A DNA stretch of 64,000 bases from Maribacter zhoushanensis (GCF_029350975.1 NZ_JARKMR010000002.1:558001-622000); one strand, 5' to 3'; counted from the first letter of the stretch, positions 42,768-52,296 are shown. The notes: generated by a model from the sequence alone, not told the origin. Program-made: numbers and translations.

Positions 42768-43780
42768 TCTTTCTTTTCTAAGGTGTCGATTCTACTTATT
42801 ATTCTTGGTAAATTCTTAAAATGAACATATGATTTATTGTAATCACCATAATTTAATGCGGGCGAACCTTGCAGTACTTCATTATCCTTTACATTTCTGC
42901 CTATACCCGATTGTGCTTGTATTTTAACGTTATCGCCAATTACTATATGACCAACAATACCAACTTGACCACCGATCATGCAATGCTTACCGATCTTAGT
43001 TGAACCAGCAATTCCGGTTTGAGCGGCAATTACTGTATGCTCTCCAATTTCAACATTATGCGCAATTTGTATTTGATTGTCTAGCTTTACTCCCTTTCTC
43101 AAGATGGTAGAACCTAAAGTTGCTCTATCTATAGTAGTACCCGCACCAATATCAACATTGTCTTCTAAAATAACGTTACCGGTCTGTGGAACTTTGGCAA
43201 ATTCTCCATTTTCATTTGGCGCAAAACCAAAACCGTCAGCACCAAGCACTGAGCCGCTATTTACCACACAATTATTACCGATTACAGTTTCTGAATACAC
43301 CTTGGCACCTGCAAAAATAGTAACGTTATTACCAATTGTTACGTTATCGCCTAAATATACATTAGGATAAATTTTTACGTTATCCCCTAAAGAAACATTG
43401 TTGCCCAAATATGCAAAAGCACCAATATAAACATCAGTACCATACGTAGCAGATTCTGATTTAAATACTGGTTCTTCTATGCCTACCTTATTGTTCTTTA
43501 CTTGATTATAATATTCTAATAATTTTGAAAACGACTTATAAGCATCTTCTACCTTTATTAAAGTAGTATCTAAATCTTGTTCTGGAACAAAACTCTTGTT
43601 TACTATAGTAACTGATGCTTTTGTCTTGTAAATGAATGAAGTATACTTAGGATTAGCTAAAAAAGTAAGGGAACCTTCTTCGCCTTCCTCGATTTTAGCA
43701 AGTTTATGTACGGCTATTTCTGGATTTCCATGCACTTCTCCTTCTAAGATACCTGCAATCTGACCTGCTGTAAATTTCAT
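42764..43780 (-). CDS. lpxD: UDP-3-O-(3-hydroxymyristoyl)glucosamine N-acyltransferase
   Basis: A 338-residue LpxD. N-terminal uridine-binding domain (1-100, LAKIEEGEEGSLTFLANPKY), a left-handed beta-helix (about 105-300), catalytic His in LDNQIQIAHNVEIGEHT, and the C-terminal helical part KNLPRIISRIDTLEKKD. The full family length marks it as the housekeeping copy. It overlaps lpxC-fabZ by 4 bases and follows the HD-domain gene by 23 bases. Confidence 0.95.
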   Translation of the reverse strand: MKFTAGQIAGILEGEVHGNPEIAVHKLAKIEEGEEGSLTFLANPKYTSFIYKTKASVTIVNKSFVPEQDLDTTLIKVEDAYKSFSKLLEYYNQVKNNKVGIEEPVFKSESATYGTDVYIGAFAYLGNNVSLGDNVKIYPNVYLGDNVTIGNNVTIFAGAKVYSETVIGNNCVVNSGSVLGADGFGFAPNENGEFAKVPQTGNVILEDNVDIGAGTTIDRATLGSTILRKGVKLDNQIQIAHNVEIGEHTVIAAQTGIAGSTKIGKHCMIGGQVGIVGHIVIGDNVKIQAQSGIGRNVKDNEVLQGSPALNYGDYNKSYVHFKNLPRIISRIDTLEKKD

Positions 43781-43803
43781 GAGCGTAAAAGTAAGAAAAA
43801 TTG

Positions 43804-45033
43804 TTAAACCCCTTCTTTAGGATAACACATATAATATTTGGTTACCGTTTTTGAAAGCGCATTTAAATTAAGGTGGTCAGATAATTTGGCAACATCGGTA
43901 ATCTTTCCATTTTTCCTTAAAATGTTGATAGTCTGATGTTGCCTATCGTAAGCTTTATTTTTAAGCTCGCCCTTAAAGACAAAATACGATGCATCTTCAT
44001 CTGTAAGATTATACTGGTTTTTTACTCCGTTTAAGTGCATTAAAAACTTGCTATCGCTAATAGGTTCTTTTTTTACTTTGATATGAAGTAGTTTTCTATT
44101 GATAATCATCTCGCATAAAGAAGCCAGAACAAAATCGTTAGAAAATTGCCATTCTTTTAAAGCTGCCAGAATATCAATATCATCAAGTTTGGCAAATCTT
44201 GCCAAGGTCTCATTATCAAAATTATTAATGTCTATATGGTGTGTCAGAAAAAAATGTAAAGCCTCACTAGAATTTAAAGTTTCACCTTTTTCAATCAAGA
44301 AACGAGCCCGCTTTAAAATACTAATCAGCAAACGCTCTGCTACAACTGCAGTCTTATGAAGATAAACTTGCCAATACATAAAACGGCGTGCCATTAGAAA
44401 CTTCTCTACCGAATAAATGCCTTTTTCTTCAATTACTAAATTACCGTCAACTACATTCAGCATAGTAATTAATCGCTCTGCGTTTGTATTGCCCTCAGCA
44501 ACACCTGTATAGAAACTATCTCTTTTTAAATAGTCTAACCTATCCATATCTAACTGACTAGATACCAATTGATTTAAGAATTTTTTTGAATGATTACCGG
44601 TAAATATGGAAATGGCTTCCGTTAAACTTCCGTTAAAACGACCATTAAGTTCTTCCATAAATTGAAGAGAAATAAACTCATGACTTACACCTTCTACAAT
44701 ACTATGCTCCATAGCATGAGAAAAAGGACCGTGACCAATATCATGCAAAAGTATAGCACATAATAACCCTTCTTCTTCTGTTTCGGTTATCTCAACACCT
44801 TTAAAACGAAGCACTTGAATAGATTTCTGCATTAAATACATACAACCTAAAGCATGATGAAATCTTGTATGATGTGCACCTGGATATACTAAATAAGATA
44901 AGCCCATTTGTGAGATTCTACGAAGCCTTTGAAAGTAAGGATCTGCAATGAGGTCAAAAATGAGCGCATTGGGAATTCGGATAAATCCGTAAATTGGGTC
45001 ATTAAAAATTTTCAATTTGTTTGATGTCTTCAA
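43804..45033 (-). CDS. HD-domain phosphohydrolase (dNTPase-like)
   Basis: A 409-residue HD-superfamily protein. The metal-binding motifs are HHTRFHHALG (around 54-62), the HD pair H97-D98 in LLHDIGHGPFSHAME, and Asp in QLDMDRLDYLKRDS. The group resembles SAMHD1/dGTPase-like hydrolases, so a dNTP triphosphohydrolase is plausible, but no substrate can be read. It leads the lipid A cluster (lpxD 23 bases downstream) and is divergent from the PorX-like gene. A -7 box sits 32 bases upstream. Confidence 0.9.
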   Translation of the reverse strand: MKTSNKLKIFNDPIYGFIRIPNALIFDLIADPYFQRLRRISQMGLSYLVYPGAHHTRFHHALGCMYLMQKSIQVLRFKGVEITETEEEGLLCAILLHDIGHGPFSHAMEHSIVEGVSHEFISLQFMEELNGRFNGSLTEAISIFTGNHSKKFLNQLVSSQLDMDRLDYLKRDSFYTGVAEGNTNAERLITMLNVVDGNLVIEEKGIYSVEKFLMARRFMYWQVYLHKTAVVAERLLISILKRARFLIEKGETLNSSEALHFFLTHHIDINNFDNETLARFAKLDDIDILAALKEWQFSNDFVLASLCEMIINRKLLHIKVKKEPISDSKFLMHLNGVKNQYNLTDEDASYFVFKGELKNKAYDRQHQTINILRKNGKITDVAKLSDHLNLNALSKTVTKYYMCYPKEGV

Positions 45034-45064
45034 GATAACGTCGTCTTTTCTGGAATTAACATTT

Positions 45065-45072
45065 CAAAGTTA
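45065..45072 (-). promoter_or_regulatory. Putative -7 promoter box of the HD-domain gene/lipid A cluster
   Basis: Minus strand TAACTTTG, an exact TAnnTTTG match, 32 bases before the ATG at 45033. No clean -33 element. Confidence 0.4.
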
Positions 45073-45119
45073 TACAAAAGCATTAGCATAGAATTTGATT
45101 ATTGTCAAATAATAATTCA

Positions 45120-46664
45120 ATGAACAAAATAAAAATATTGTGGGTAGATGATGAAATTGATCTACTCAAGCCACATATCATCTTTTTAGAATCTAAGAAC
45201 TATAGTGTAATCACCTGCCAAAGTGGACAAGAAGCTTTAGAAGAGTTAGCGGAAACAAGGGTTGATATCGTTTTTTTAGACGAGAACATGCCCGGTATAT
45301 CTGGACTTGAAACACTTTCAGAAATAAAAATTATAGATAATTCTTTACCTGTAGTTATGATTACCAAAAGTGAAGAAGAATCTATAATGGAAGAAGCCAT
45401 TGGTTCTAAAATCGCAGATTACCTTATAAAACCAGTAAATCCTAACCAGATTTTACTTTCCTTAAAAAAGAATTTAGACCACTCAAGATTAGTTTCAGAA
45501 AAAACTACTAGTAACTATCAGCAAGAATTCAGAAAAATTGCAATGGATCTCTCTATGGTAAACACTTACCAAGAATGGGCAGAATTATATAAGAAGCTTA
45601 TTTATTGGGAATTGCAGTTAGAAGAAATTGAGGACAGCGGTATGTTTGAAATATTGGAATCTCAAAAGACAGAAGCAAATCAACAATTCGGAAAATTTGT
45701 GGAACGTAATTATGAAGATTGGTTTACGGATATAGATGCACCGGTAATGTCTCATACCTTATTTAAAGAATGGATAGCTCCAGAAATTAAAGACCAAAAA
45801 ACACTATTAATAGTAGTTGACAATTTACGTTACGATCAATGGTACGCTTTTGAAGATACGGTGAACACATTCTACAAAAAGAAAAAGGAAGATTCTTATT
45901 ATAGTATTCTACCAACGGCTACACAATATGCACGTAATGCCATATTTTCTGGATTAACACCGCTTGCCATGGAAAAGAAATATCCAGAATGGTGGAAAAA
46001 TGATACAGACGAAGGCGGTAAAAACTTATTTGAAGATAAATTTTTAGGCTCCCAATTAAAGAGATTGGGGTTACATTTAAAGTGGGAATACCATAAGATT
46101 AGCAGCTTAAAACAAGGTAAACACCTTAGTCAAAATTTTAAAGGACAAAAGTATAACGACTTAACGGTAATTGTCTACAATTTCGTAGATATGCTTTCAC
46201 ACTCAAAAACAGAAATGGAAGTAATTAAAGAGTTGGCATCTAATGACAAGTCTTACCGGTCACTGACTACCAGTTGGTTCAAGAACTCACCAATGTTAGA
46301 AATCATTCAACAAGCACAAACTTTGGGAATGAAGTTAATTATTACAACAGACCACGGAACCATAAACGTAAAATCACCCTCTAAGGTTGTTGGAGATAGA
46401 GATACAAGCTTAAACTTGCGCTACAAAACCGGTAGAAGTCTAACGTATGAAAAGAATGATGTTTTAGCCGCAAAAGACCCAAAATCAATTCACTTGCCAA
46501 GCATTAACATGAGTAGCTCTTATATTTTCGCTAAAAATGACTTGTTTTTTGCATACCCTAATAATTACAATCACTATGTAAGTTATTATCGGAATACTTA
46601 CCAACATGGCGGTGTTTCTTTAGAGGAAATGATAATTCCTTTTGTAGTTTTGGAACCTAAATAA
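45120..46664 (+). CDS. porX: PorX-like response regulator with PglZ domain
   Basis: From the ATG at 45120 (a TTG 6 codons upstream is less likely), 514 residues. The N-terminal receiver (1-120) has D10-D11, phosphoacceptor D54 in VFLDENMPG, and Lys in YLIKPVNP. The C-terminal half (about 195-510) is a PglZ-like alkaline phosphatase-superfamily domain, with VVDNLRYDQWYAF, LPTATQYARNA and TTDHGTINV. This is the architecture of PorX, which in Porphyromonas controls type IX secretion with PorY and the ECF sigma factor SigP. No DNA-binding domain. tsaE follows 10 bases later. Confidence 0.92.
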   Translation: MNKIKILWVDDEIDLLKPHIIFLESKNYSVITCQSGQEALEELAETRVDIVFLDENMPGISGLETLSEIKIIDNSLPVVMITKSEEESIMEEAIGSKIADYLIKPVNPNQILLSLKKNLDHSRLVSEKTTSNYQQEFRKIAMDLSMVNTYQEWAELYKKLIYWELQLEEIEDSGMFEILESQKTEANQQFGKFVERNYEDWFTDIDAPVMSHTLFKEWIAPEIKDQKTLLIVVDNLRYDQWYAFEDTVNTFYKKKKEDSYYSILPTATQYARNAIFSGLTPLAMEKKYPEWWKNDTDEGGKNLFEDKFLGSQLKRLGLHLKWEYHKISSLKQGKHLSQNFKGQKYNDLTVIVYNFVDMLSHSKTEMEVIKELASNDKSYRSLTTSWFKNSPMLEIIQQAQTLGMKLIITTDHGTINVKSPSKVVGDRDTSLNLRYKTGRSLTYEKNDVLAAKDPKSIHLPSINMSSSYIFAKNDLFFAYPNNYNHYVSYYRNTYQHGGVSLEEMIIPFVVLEPK

Positions 46665-46674
46665 TTTATGAAAG

Positions 46675-47088
46675 ATGGAGTTCATTTATCAAGAAAGTGA
46701 ATTAAGAAATGTTGCAAAGCAAATCATTGAACACACCAGCAGTAAGTCCCTAGCTTTTTATGCTCCTATGGGTGCAGGAAAAACTACGTTAATTAAGACA
46801 TTGATAAAGGAATTAGGTAGTACGGATAATGTTAGCAGCCCTACTTTCGGACTCGTCAACGAATATGCTTTAGAATCGGGGGAATTACTGGGCTATCATT
46901 TCGATTTTTATCGATTAGAAGACGAAGAAGAAGCTATGGACATGGGGCTTGACGATTACTTAGATTCTGGTGTTTGGGTTTTTATGGAATGGCCGGAAAA
47001 AATTCCCAGTCTGCTACCTAAGGAAGTTCAAAATATTACTATTGAGATCTTAGATGAAACTACTAGAAAGCTAATTCTCTCACAATAA
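46675..47088 (+). CDS. tsaE: tRNA threonylcarbamoyladenosine synthesis ATPase
   Basis: A 137-residue TsaE. The Walker A is GAGKTT (33-38) in LAFYAPMGAGKTTLIKTLI; conserved are SSPTFGLVNEY and the metal-ligand region HFDFYRLEDEEEAMDMG, then VFMEWPEKI. It works with TsaB and TsaD to make t6A37 in tRNA. It follows porX by 10 bases; the pair is thus transcribed together. Confidence 0.94.
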   Translation: MEFIYQESELRNVAKQIIEHTSSKSLAFYAPMGAGKTTLIKTLIKELGSTDNVSSPTFGLVNEYALESGELLGYHFDFYRLEDEEEAMDMGLDDYLDSGVWVFMEWPEKIPSLLPKEVQNITIEILDETTRKLILSQ

Positions 47089-47257
47089 TAACCTTCCGTA
47101 AAAAACAATTACCTGGTAATGTTAGCGAAACATCATTCTGAATAAATATTTATTGCATTTTTTCGATGAAAAACCAAAAATTCGACAAAATGCACAAAAA
47201 ATCGGTTTAAGTACATAATTTTAACGACAAAAGGGAATTTAGTTGTATATTTTTTCT
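47089..47257. other. Intergenic region upstream of the small-protein gene
   Basis: AT-rich, no gene seen. It holds the promoter region of the small-protein gene at 47309. A word TTTTTCG (47160) and AATCGG are unremarkable. Confidence 0.4.
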
Positions 47258-47265
47258 TACGTTTG
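47258..47265 (+). promoter_or_regulatory. Putative -7 promoter box of the small-protein gene
   Basis: TACGTTTG is an exact TAnnTTTG match. A TTTAG word lies 15 bases upstream, shorter than the usual -33 spacing. Transcription would start near 47272, giving a leader of about 37 bases before the ATG at 47309. Confidence 0.45.
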
Positions 47266-47308
47266 TAGGACAAACTAAATATTTAGTATAACCAAAAATC
47301 CCTTGAAA

Positions 47309-47440
47309 ATGAAAAACAAAAAAACATTACTAGCTTCAATCGCTTTAGGCGTATTTTTATTAGCAATGACTGCACCGATTATTGACATTGATAATCAACA
47401 AGTTGGAATAGATAAAAGAAAATTAAAGGAAAAAATTTAA
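47309..47440 (+). CDS. Small hydrophobic or secreted peptide, 43 aa
   Basis: A 43-codon gene, start MKNKKTLLASIALG and end VGIDKRKLKEKI. It has a basic N-terminus, a hydrophobic segment (about 7-24), and a charged tail; a signal peptide or one membrane helix is plausible. It is bracketed by a perfect -7 box 44 bases upstream and a strong terminator 21 bases downstream, so it is its own transcription unit. The frame is uninterrupted and the codon use looks normal. Its length is below the usual gene-calling threshold. Function unknown; the last 20 residues would be the mature part if cleaved. Confidence 0.65.
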   Translation: MKNKKTLLASIALGVFLLAMTAPIIDIDNQQVGIDKRKLKEKI

Positions 47441-47460
47441 TTTAGATTTTTTCCTTTTGA

Positions 47461-47494
47461 AAAAGGACGTATTCAAATACGTCCTTTTTTATAC
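47461..47494 (+). terminator. Rho-independent terminator of the small-protein gene
   Basis: A 12-base perfect stem AAAAGGACGTAT (47461-47472) / ATACGTCCTTTT (47477-47488), a TCAA loop, and a T run. Confidence 0.88.
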
Positions 47495-47537
47495 TTTTTC
47501 CTTAATCACGTCGTTAAAAGTCTATAGATAATTATTA

Positions 47538-48209
47538 ATGGCGCGCAAGATTAAAAATAAGGAAGCTCAAAGAAAAATTCTTATGGAATCCATAATGGTT
47601 TTCTTTATAGCTATATCTCCCTTTTTATATAAGCTTTACGAATATATTCCCGAGGCTAACAATAGCTCTTTAACCATACTAGGTATGACTATAGAAAGCC
47701 ATGGATTTGCAGATGTTTCTACTTTCATATGGTTTATGATGGGCAAAATAGTCCCATTATATTTATTGATTTTTTGGTTCCTTACTGTAAAAAATTGGTG
47801 GTATCATATCATTCTTATACCAATCGCTATGTATGCTTTTCAAATTTTTGAAGTGCTATACAACTACGATAACGACATTGATACAGAAAATCTGCTTTGG
47901 CTGCTACCTATCTGTATCATAATTATTCCGTTTGTTTACTTTTTGAGAATTAAATTGTATGACAAATATGTTTTAGGAATTGATTTAGAAGCAATGGATG
48001 CTGAGTTGAAAGAACTAAAAGAAAAAGATTTAAATACCTCAAAAAAAAAAGTTAAAGACAACTTAGATACTGAAGGTAATTTTAATATGCCTACCATTTC
48101 AGAGGATATTGAAACTAAACTTTCAACAGGGAACCTAGAAAAGATTTTCAAACATATACAAGATCGTATACAAAGCTTGTTTCATATGAAATCTAAGTCT
48201 TCATCATAA
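47538..48209 (+). CDS. Membrane protein with charged C-terminal tail, unknown function
   Basis: A 223-residue protein with four predicted membrane helices (about 17-34, 62-82, 90-108, 122-142) and a long charged tail (150-223, with ELKELKEKDLNTSKKKVKDN). The tail is probably cytosolic and helical. No motif of a known channel or enzyme is visible. It begins about 50 bases after the terminator of the small-protein gene and precedes alanine dehydrogenase by 80 bases. I do not recognise a family. Confidence 0.75.
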   Translation: MARKIKNKEAQRKILMESIMVFFIAISPFLYKLYEYIPEANNSSLTILGMTIESHGFADVSTFIWFMMGKIVPLYLLIFWFLTVKNWWYHIILIPIAMYAFQIFEVLYNYDNDIDTENLLWLLPICIIIIPFVYFLRIKLYDKYVLGIDLEAMDAELKELKEKDLNTSKKKVKDNLDTEGNFNMPTISEDIETKLSTGNLEKIFKHIQDRIQSLFHMKSKSSS

Positions 48210-48289
48210 ATAAGTACAATTCATTGATTTCTTTAAAAATTGTACATTTGAGTTTCAAGTCAATGATTTGAGCAACTCATTAATAAGTT

Positions 48290-49489
48290 ATGAATCAACC
48301 CACCTCCCCTTTTAGTAAGCAACAATTAATTCCGCAAGAGGAAACCCTAGAAGTTTTACGTCAAAAAGGAGAATTATTTATTGGTATTCCAAAAGAAAAT
48401 CAATACCAAGAAAAAAGGATTTGCCTTACCCCTGATGCCGTCAATGCCATAACAGCAAACGGACATAGAGTTTTAATAGAATCTGGAGCAGGTGAAGGCG
48501 CCCATTACTCAGATGCAGATTACGTAACTGCAGGCGGGGAAATAACAAGAGATACCAAGAAGGTTTTTGCCTGTCCGTTAATTCTAAAAGTAGAACCACC
48601 TACGCTAACAGAAATAGAATATATAAATCCGCAAACAACAATTATATCTGCGCTTCAAATAAAAACACAATACAAGGAGTATTTTGAAGAATTGGCAAAA
48701 AAACGGATTACCGCCATTGCCTTTGAATACATTCGTGATGAGGAAGGGAAATATCCTGCAGTACGATCGCTTAGTGAAATTGCCGGCATATCATCTGTTT
48801 TAATTGCCGCAGAATTAATGGCAGCTAATAATAATGGTAACGGACTAATGTTTGGAAACATCAGTGGTGTACCACCTGTAGAGGTTGTTATTATTGGCGC
48901 AGGTACAGTAGGTGAATTTGCAGCACGTTCCGCAATTGGTATTGGAGCAAACGTAAAAGTATTTGACAATTCTATAACCAAACTTAGAAATATACAGACC
49001 AACTTAAAACAAACGGTCTATACTTCTACCATTCAACCAAAAAATCTATTAAAAGCTTTAAAACGATGTGATGTCGCAATTGGTGCAACTCGTGGTAAAG
49101 ACAGATCTCCAGTTGTTGTAACCAGTACTATGGTGGAACACATGAAAAAAGGCGCTGTCATAATTGACGTAAGTATTGACACAGGCGGATGTTTTGAAAC
49201 CAGTGAAATAACCGACCACAATAAACCCACTAGAAAGAAATTTGATGTCATTCATTATGGTGTACCTAACATACCATCAAGATACCCAAAGACAGCATCA
49301 GTAAGTATTAGCAATATTTTTACTCCGTACTTATTGAAAATAGGTGAAGATGGTGGTTTAGAAAATTCACTTAGATTTGATAAAGGTCTACGTAACGGAC
49401 TTTATATGTATCATGGCATTTTAACCAATAAGTCTGTTGGCGAATGGTTTGATTTACAATACAGCGATATTAATTTTTTAATTTTCTAG
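48290..49489 (+). CDS. ald: Alanine dehydrogenase
   Basis: A 399-residue NAD-dependent alanine dehydrogenase, interconverting L-alanine and pyruvate plus ammonia. The N-terminal catalytic lobe has GIPKENQYQEKRICLTPDAV and LILKVEPPTLTEIE; the Rossmann fold has VVIIGAGTVGEFAARSA; and the C-terminal VIDVSIDTGGCFETSE is typical. It could also be classed as the related transhydrogenase alpha type, but the length and lack of a membrane domain favour Ald. Confidence 0.9.
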   Translation: MNQPTSPFSKQQLIPQEETLEVLRQKGELFIGIPKENQYQEKRICLTPDAVNAITANGHRVLIESGAGEGAHYSDADYVTAGGEITRDTKKVFACPLILKVEPPTLTEIEYINPQTTIISALQIKTQYKEYFEELAKKRITAIAFEYIRDEEGKYPAVRSLSEIAGISSVLIAAELMAANNNGNGLMFGNISGVPPVEVVIIGAGTVGEFAARSAIGIGANVKVFDNSITKLRNIQTNLKQTVYTSTIQPKNLLKALKRCDVAIGATRGKDRSPVVVTSTMVEHMKKGAVIIDVSIDTGGCFETSEITDHNKPTRKKFDVIHYGVPNIPSRYPKTASVSISNIFTPYLLKIGEDGGLENSLRFDKGLRNGLYMYHGILTNKSVGEWFDLQYSDINFLIF

Positions 49490-49560
49490 AATAGGCATAG
49501 CAATACTTTTTCTATCCATAATAAAAGGCATAATTTCGCAGTCTTAATGATTGGTAAAGT

Positions 49561-49950
49561 ATGAATGCGGATTTTATAAAAAGGTTAGGTTTTTTCTTGG
49601 TAGGATTATCTATTGGTATTGTATTTCTAACTTTTTTCTTAAAGAAAAAATCTCAAGAAACGGGAGTGTATTTTTGTTATCTACCAGACTGCAGAACATT
49701 AAAAGACATTCGCTCAAAATCTATGTACTATAGTGACGAAGCAAAACAAAAGCTTCAAGAGTTTGAATTAGATTCTATAGCCGTTACGTATATCTTAACC
49801 GAAGGTGATGTTGATTTTAGCAAAAGTGATACAAAATCCGTTCCCTGTAAAACATACATTATAGAGTCTGACTACAAGGAACGAGATTATACTTTTACTG
49901 TTAGAAATTGCAGAGAAAAAGCTACCATTCAAAAAGTTGAAAGAGAATAA
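49561..49950 (+). CDS. DUF4258-type membrane-anchored protein, 129 aa
   Basis: A 129-residue protein with one N-terminal membrane helix (about 9-27) and an extracytoplasmic or cytoplasmic domain with four conserved-looking Cys (YFCYLPDCRTLKDIRSK, VPCKTYI, VRNCREK). The motif FCYLPDCRTLKDIRSK and GDVDFSKSDTKSVPCKTYIIE match what I know of the flavobacterial DUF4258 family. Function unknown. It ends 8 bases before the convergent proline dehydrogenase gene. Confidence 0.8.
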   Translation: MNADFIKRLGFFLVGLSIGIVFLTFFLKKKSQETGVYFCYLPDCRTLKDIRSKSMYYSDEAKQKLQEFELDSIAVTYILTEGDVDFSKSDTKSVPCKTYIIESDYKERDYTFTVRNCREKATIQKVERE

Positions 49951-49957
49951 ATTCTAA

Positions 49958-51124
49958 TTACATTTTTCTGCGTTTTCTTTCTTTCTTCAATAAGGACAAT
50001 TCTCTACTTGTTTGCCCGGCAACAGATGTATTTTCATCAGCCCTTCTAATTAGATAAGGCATAACATCACGTACAGGTCCAAATGGCAGATATTTAGCCA
50101 CATTATATCCATTAGCAGCCAAGTTATAAGATATATGATCACTCATACCGTACAACTGTCCAAACCAAATATGGGTATTATTCTTTGCAATCCCCCTATC
50201 CTCCATCAATTGCATTAATCGATAACAACTTTCTTCATTGTGTGTACCAGAAAATATTGAAAGTGTATCTAAATGATCGATCATATATGCAACAGTAGCA
50301 TTAAAATTATCATCAGTTTCTTGCTTTGTTTTACAAATTGGAGAAGTATAGCCTTTTTCTTTTGCTCTATCATTTTCCTTTTCCATGTAGGCACCGCGCA
50401 CAACTTTCATACCCACTAAAAACCCATCCTTTACGGCACGCTCATGCAATGATTTTAAATACGGCAAACGATCCCATCTATATGTTTGCAGAGTGTTAAA
50501 AACAATACGCTTTTTTTTATTATACTTACGCATCATGTCTTCAGCCAAATTATCTGCGGCATCTTGCATCCAACTTTCTTCCCCGTCAATTAATAAAGAA
50601 ACCTCTAAATCATGCGCTTTCTTACAAACCTTATCAAATCTATTAATTACACGCCGCCATTCTGCTTCTTCAGCTTTAGTAAGTGCTTTCTTTTCGCTAA
50701 TTTTTTGATAAAGAGCAAAACGACCAAACCCCGTTGGTTTAAAAACAGCATACGGTATAGCTTCTTTCTCCTTTACAAAATCCAAAATCGTTAAAATGAT
50801 TTCTGTAGCCGCATCAAAAGGGTCTTCCTCCTCCTTGCCTTCAACAGAATAATCAAGTACAGAACACACTCCTTTTTCCCACATACGATCTACAACAGGT
50901 AAACAGTCACGTTCGTTCACACCTCCACAGAAGTGATCAAAAACAGTAGCTCTTATTAAACTTTCAACTGGTAAATGCGCTTTAAATGCAAAATTGGTAA
51001 TTACCGAACCCATTTTTACTAACGGCTCATTGGAAATCATTTTAAAAAGAAAGTAAGCTCTTTCTAATTCCGAATCAGTTTTCAAGGCAAATGCTGTTGC
51101 AGTATTTTCAAAAATTTGGTCCAT
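49958..51124 (-). CDS. Proline dehydrogenase
   Basis: A 388-residue FAD-dependent proline dehydrogenase, TIM barrel, oxidising proline to pyrroline-5-carboxylate. Conserved points: VGMKVVRGAYMEKEN (FAD/substrate site), SIFSGTHNEESC, and the C-terminal substrate region YLPFGPVRDVMPYLIRRADENTS with RRxxEN. It is monofunctional, so the P5C dehydrogenase is elsewhere. It is divergent from aroB. Confidence 0.93.
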   Translation of the reverse strand: MDQIFENTATAFALKTDSELERAYFLFKMISNEPLVKMGSVITNFAFKAHLPVESLIRATVFDHFCGGVNERDCLPVVDRMWEKGVCSVLDYSVEGKEEEDPFDAATEIILTILDFVKEKEAIPYAVFKPTGFGRFALYQKISEKKALTKAEEAEWRRVINRFDKVCKKAHDLEVSLLIDGEESWMQDAADNLAEDMMRKYNKKKRIVFNTLQTYRWDRLPYLKSLHERAVKDGFLVGMKVVRGAYMEKENDRAKEKGYTSPICKTKQETDDNFNATVAYMIDHLDTLSIFSGTHNEESCYRLMQLMEDRGIAKNNTHIWFGQLYGMSDHISYNLAANGYNVAKYLPFGPVRDVMPYLIRRADENTSVAGQTSRELSLLKKERKRRKM

Positions 51125-51234
51125 TCTTTATAATTTCTATAACGATCAAATATAATCACAGATTTTATAATCTTAAGACTAAAAATAACCTTTATTTTGC
51201 GGTAGAATTGTAAACACAAAAAGCCATCTTTTCA

Positions 51235-52296
51235 ATGGATTCTATAATTTCAGATTCTTACGCAGTACATTTTAAAGAAGAAGCCTTTAAAGCTTTAAAT
51301 GCTCATTTAGCCGATAAAAAATATTCTATAGTTTTTATACTGGTTGATGAGAACACACACGAACTTTGTTTGCCAAATTTTATGGCAGAGATAAATGGTG
51401 AATATCAATTTGAAATTATTGAAATAGAATCGGGCGAGATCAATAAAAATATTGAAACTTGTGTTGGTGTATGGGAAGCTTTGTCTGAATTAGGAGCTGA
51501 CCGTAAAAGCATTATGATCAACTTAGGAGGCGGAGTCCTAACAGATATGGGCGGTTTTATAGCTTCAACCTTTAAGAGAGGTATTGATTTCATTAATGTA
51601 CCCACTACCCTACTATCTATGGTTGATGCTTCTGTTGGCGGCAAAACCGGCGTAGACCTTGGTGCTTTAAAAAATCAAATAGGTGTCATAAACCAACCTG
51701 TAATGGTACTAGTAGTTCCAGATTTTCTTGACACACTTGAAAAGAGACAAGTAATTAGCGGTTATGCCGAAATGCTAAAACACGGACTCATTCAAAATCA
51801 CAGCTATTGGGAAGCATTGAAACAAGCTGAAAATTTAGAGGATATGAAAAATCATATTCTCACATCAATTCAAATAAAGAATGAAGTTGTATTGCAAGAT
51901 CCTACGGAACAGAACATACGCAAAATTTTAAATTACGGTCATACACTTGGTCACGCCGTAGAATCTTACTTTTTAGAGAGTGAAACTAAAGAAATGCTAT
52001 TGCACGGCGAAGCAATTGCAGTAGGCATGATTTTAGAAGGGTATCTATCTCATAAACTTCTTGGACTATCAAAACAATCTTTAGATGATATTAAATCTAC
52101 TTTTTTAGATAAATATGATAAAGTTGAGTTTTCCAATAATGATATTGAAAGTATTTTAAAGTTGATGAAATACGATAAGAAAAATTCTCACGGAAAAGTA
52201 AACTTTGTACTCTTAAAAGCTATTGGAGAACCCGTAGTTGATGTTGAAATTCCTGTTGAATTATTCACTGAAGCATTCGCTTACTACAAAGTTTAA
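51235..52296 (+). CDS. aroB: 3-dehydroquinate synthase
   Basis: A 353-residue shikimate-pathway enzyme using NAD and a divalent metal to cyclise DAHP. The NAD-binding loop is NLGGGVLTDMGGFIASTFKRG, followed by PTTLLSMVDASVGGKTGVDL and the metal/substrate His residues in LNYGHTLGHAVE and HGEAIAVGM. Length is usual. It is divergent from proline dehydrogenase; the next gene begins 108 bases downstream. Confidence 0.95.
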   Translation: MDSIISDSYAVHFKEEAFKALNAHLADKKYSIVFILVDENTHELCLPNFMAEINGEYQFEIIEIESGEINKNIETCVGVWEALSELGADRKSIMINLGGGVLTDMGGFIASTFKRGIDFINVPTTLLSMVDASVGGKTGVDLGALKNQIGVINQPVMVLVVPDFLDTLEKRQVISGYAEMLKHGLIQNHSYWEALKQAENLEDMKNHILTSIQIKNEVVLQDPTEQNIRKILNYGHTLGHAVESYFLESETKEMLLHGEAIAVGMILEGYLSHKLLGLSKQSLDDIKSTFLDKYDKVEFSNNDIESILKLMKYDKKNSHGKVNFVLLKAIGEPVVDVEIPVELFTEAFAYYKV

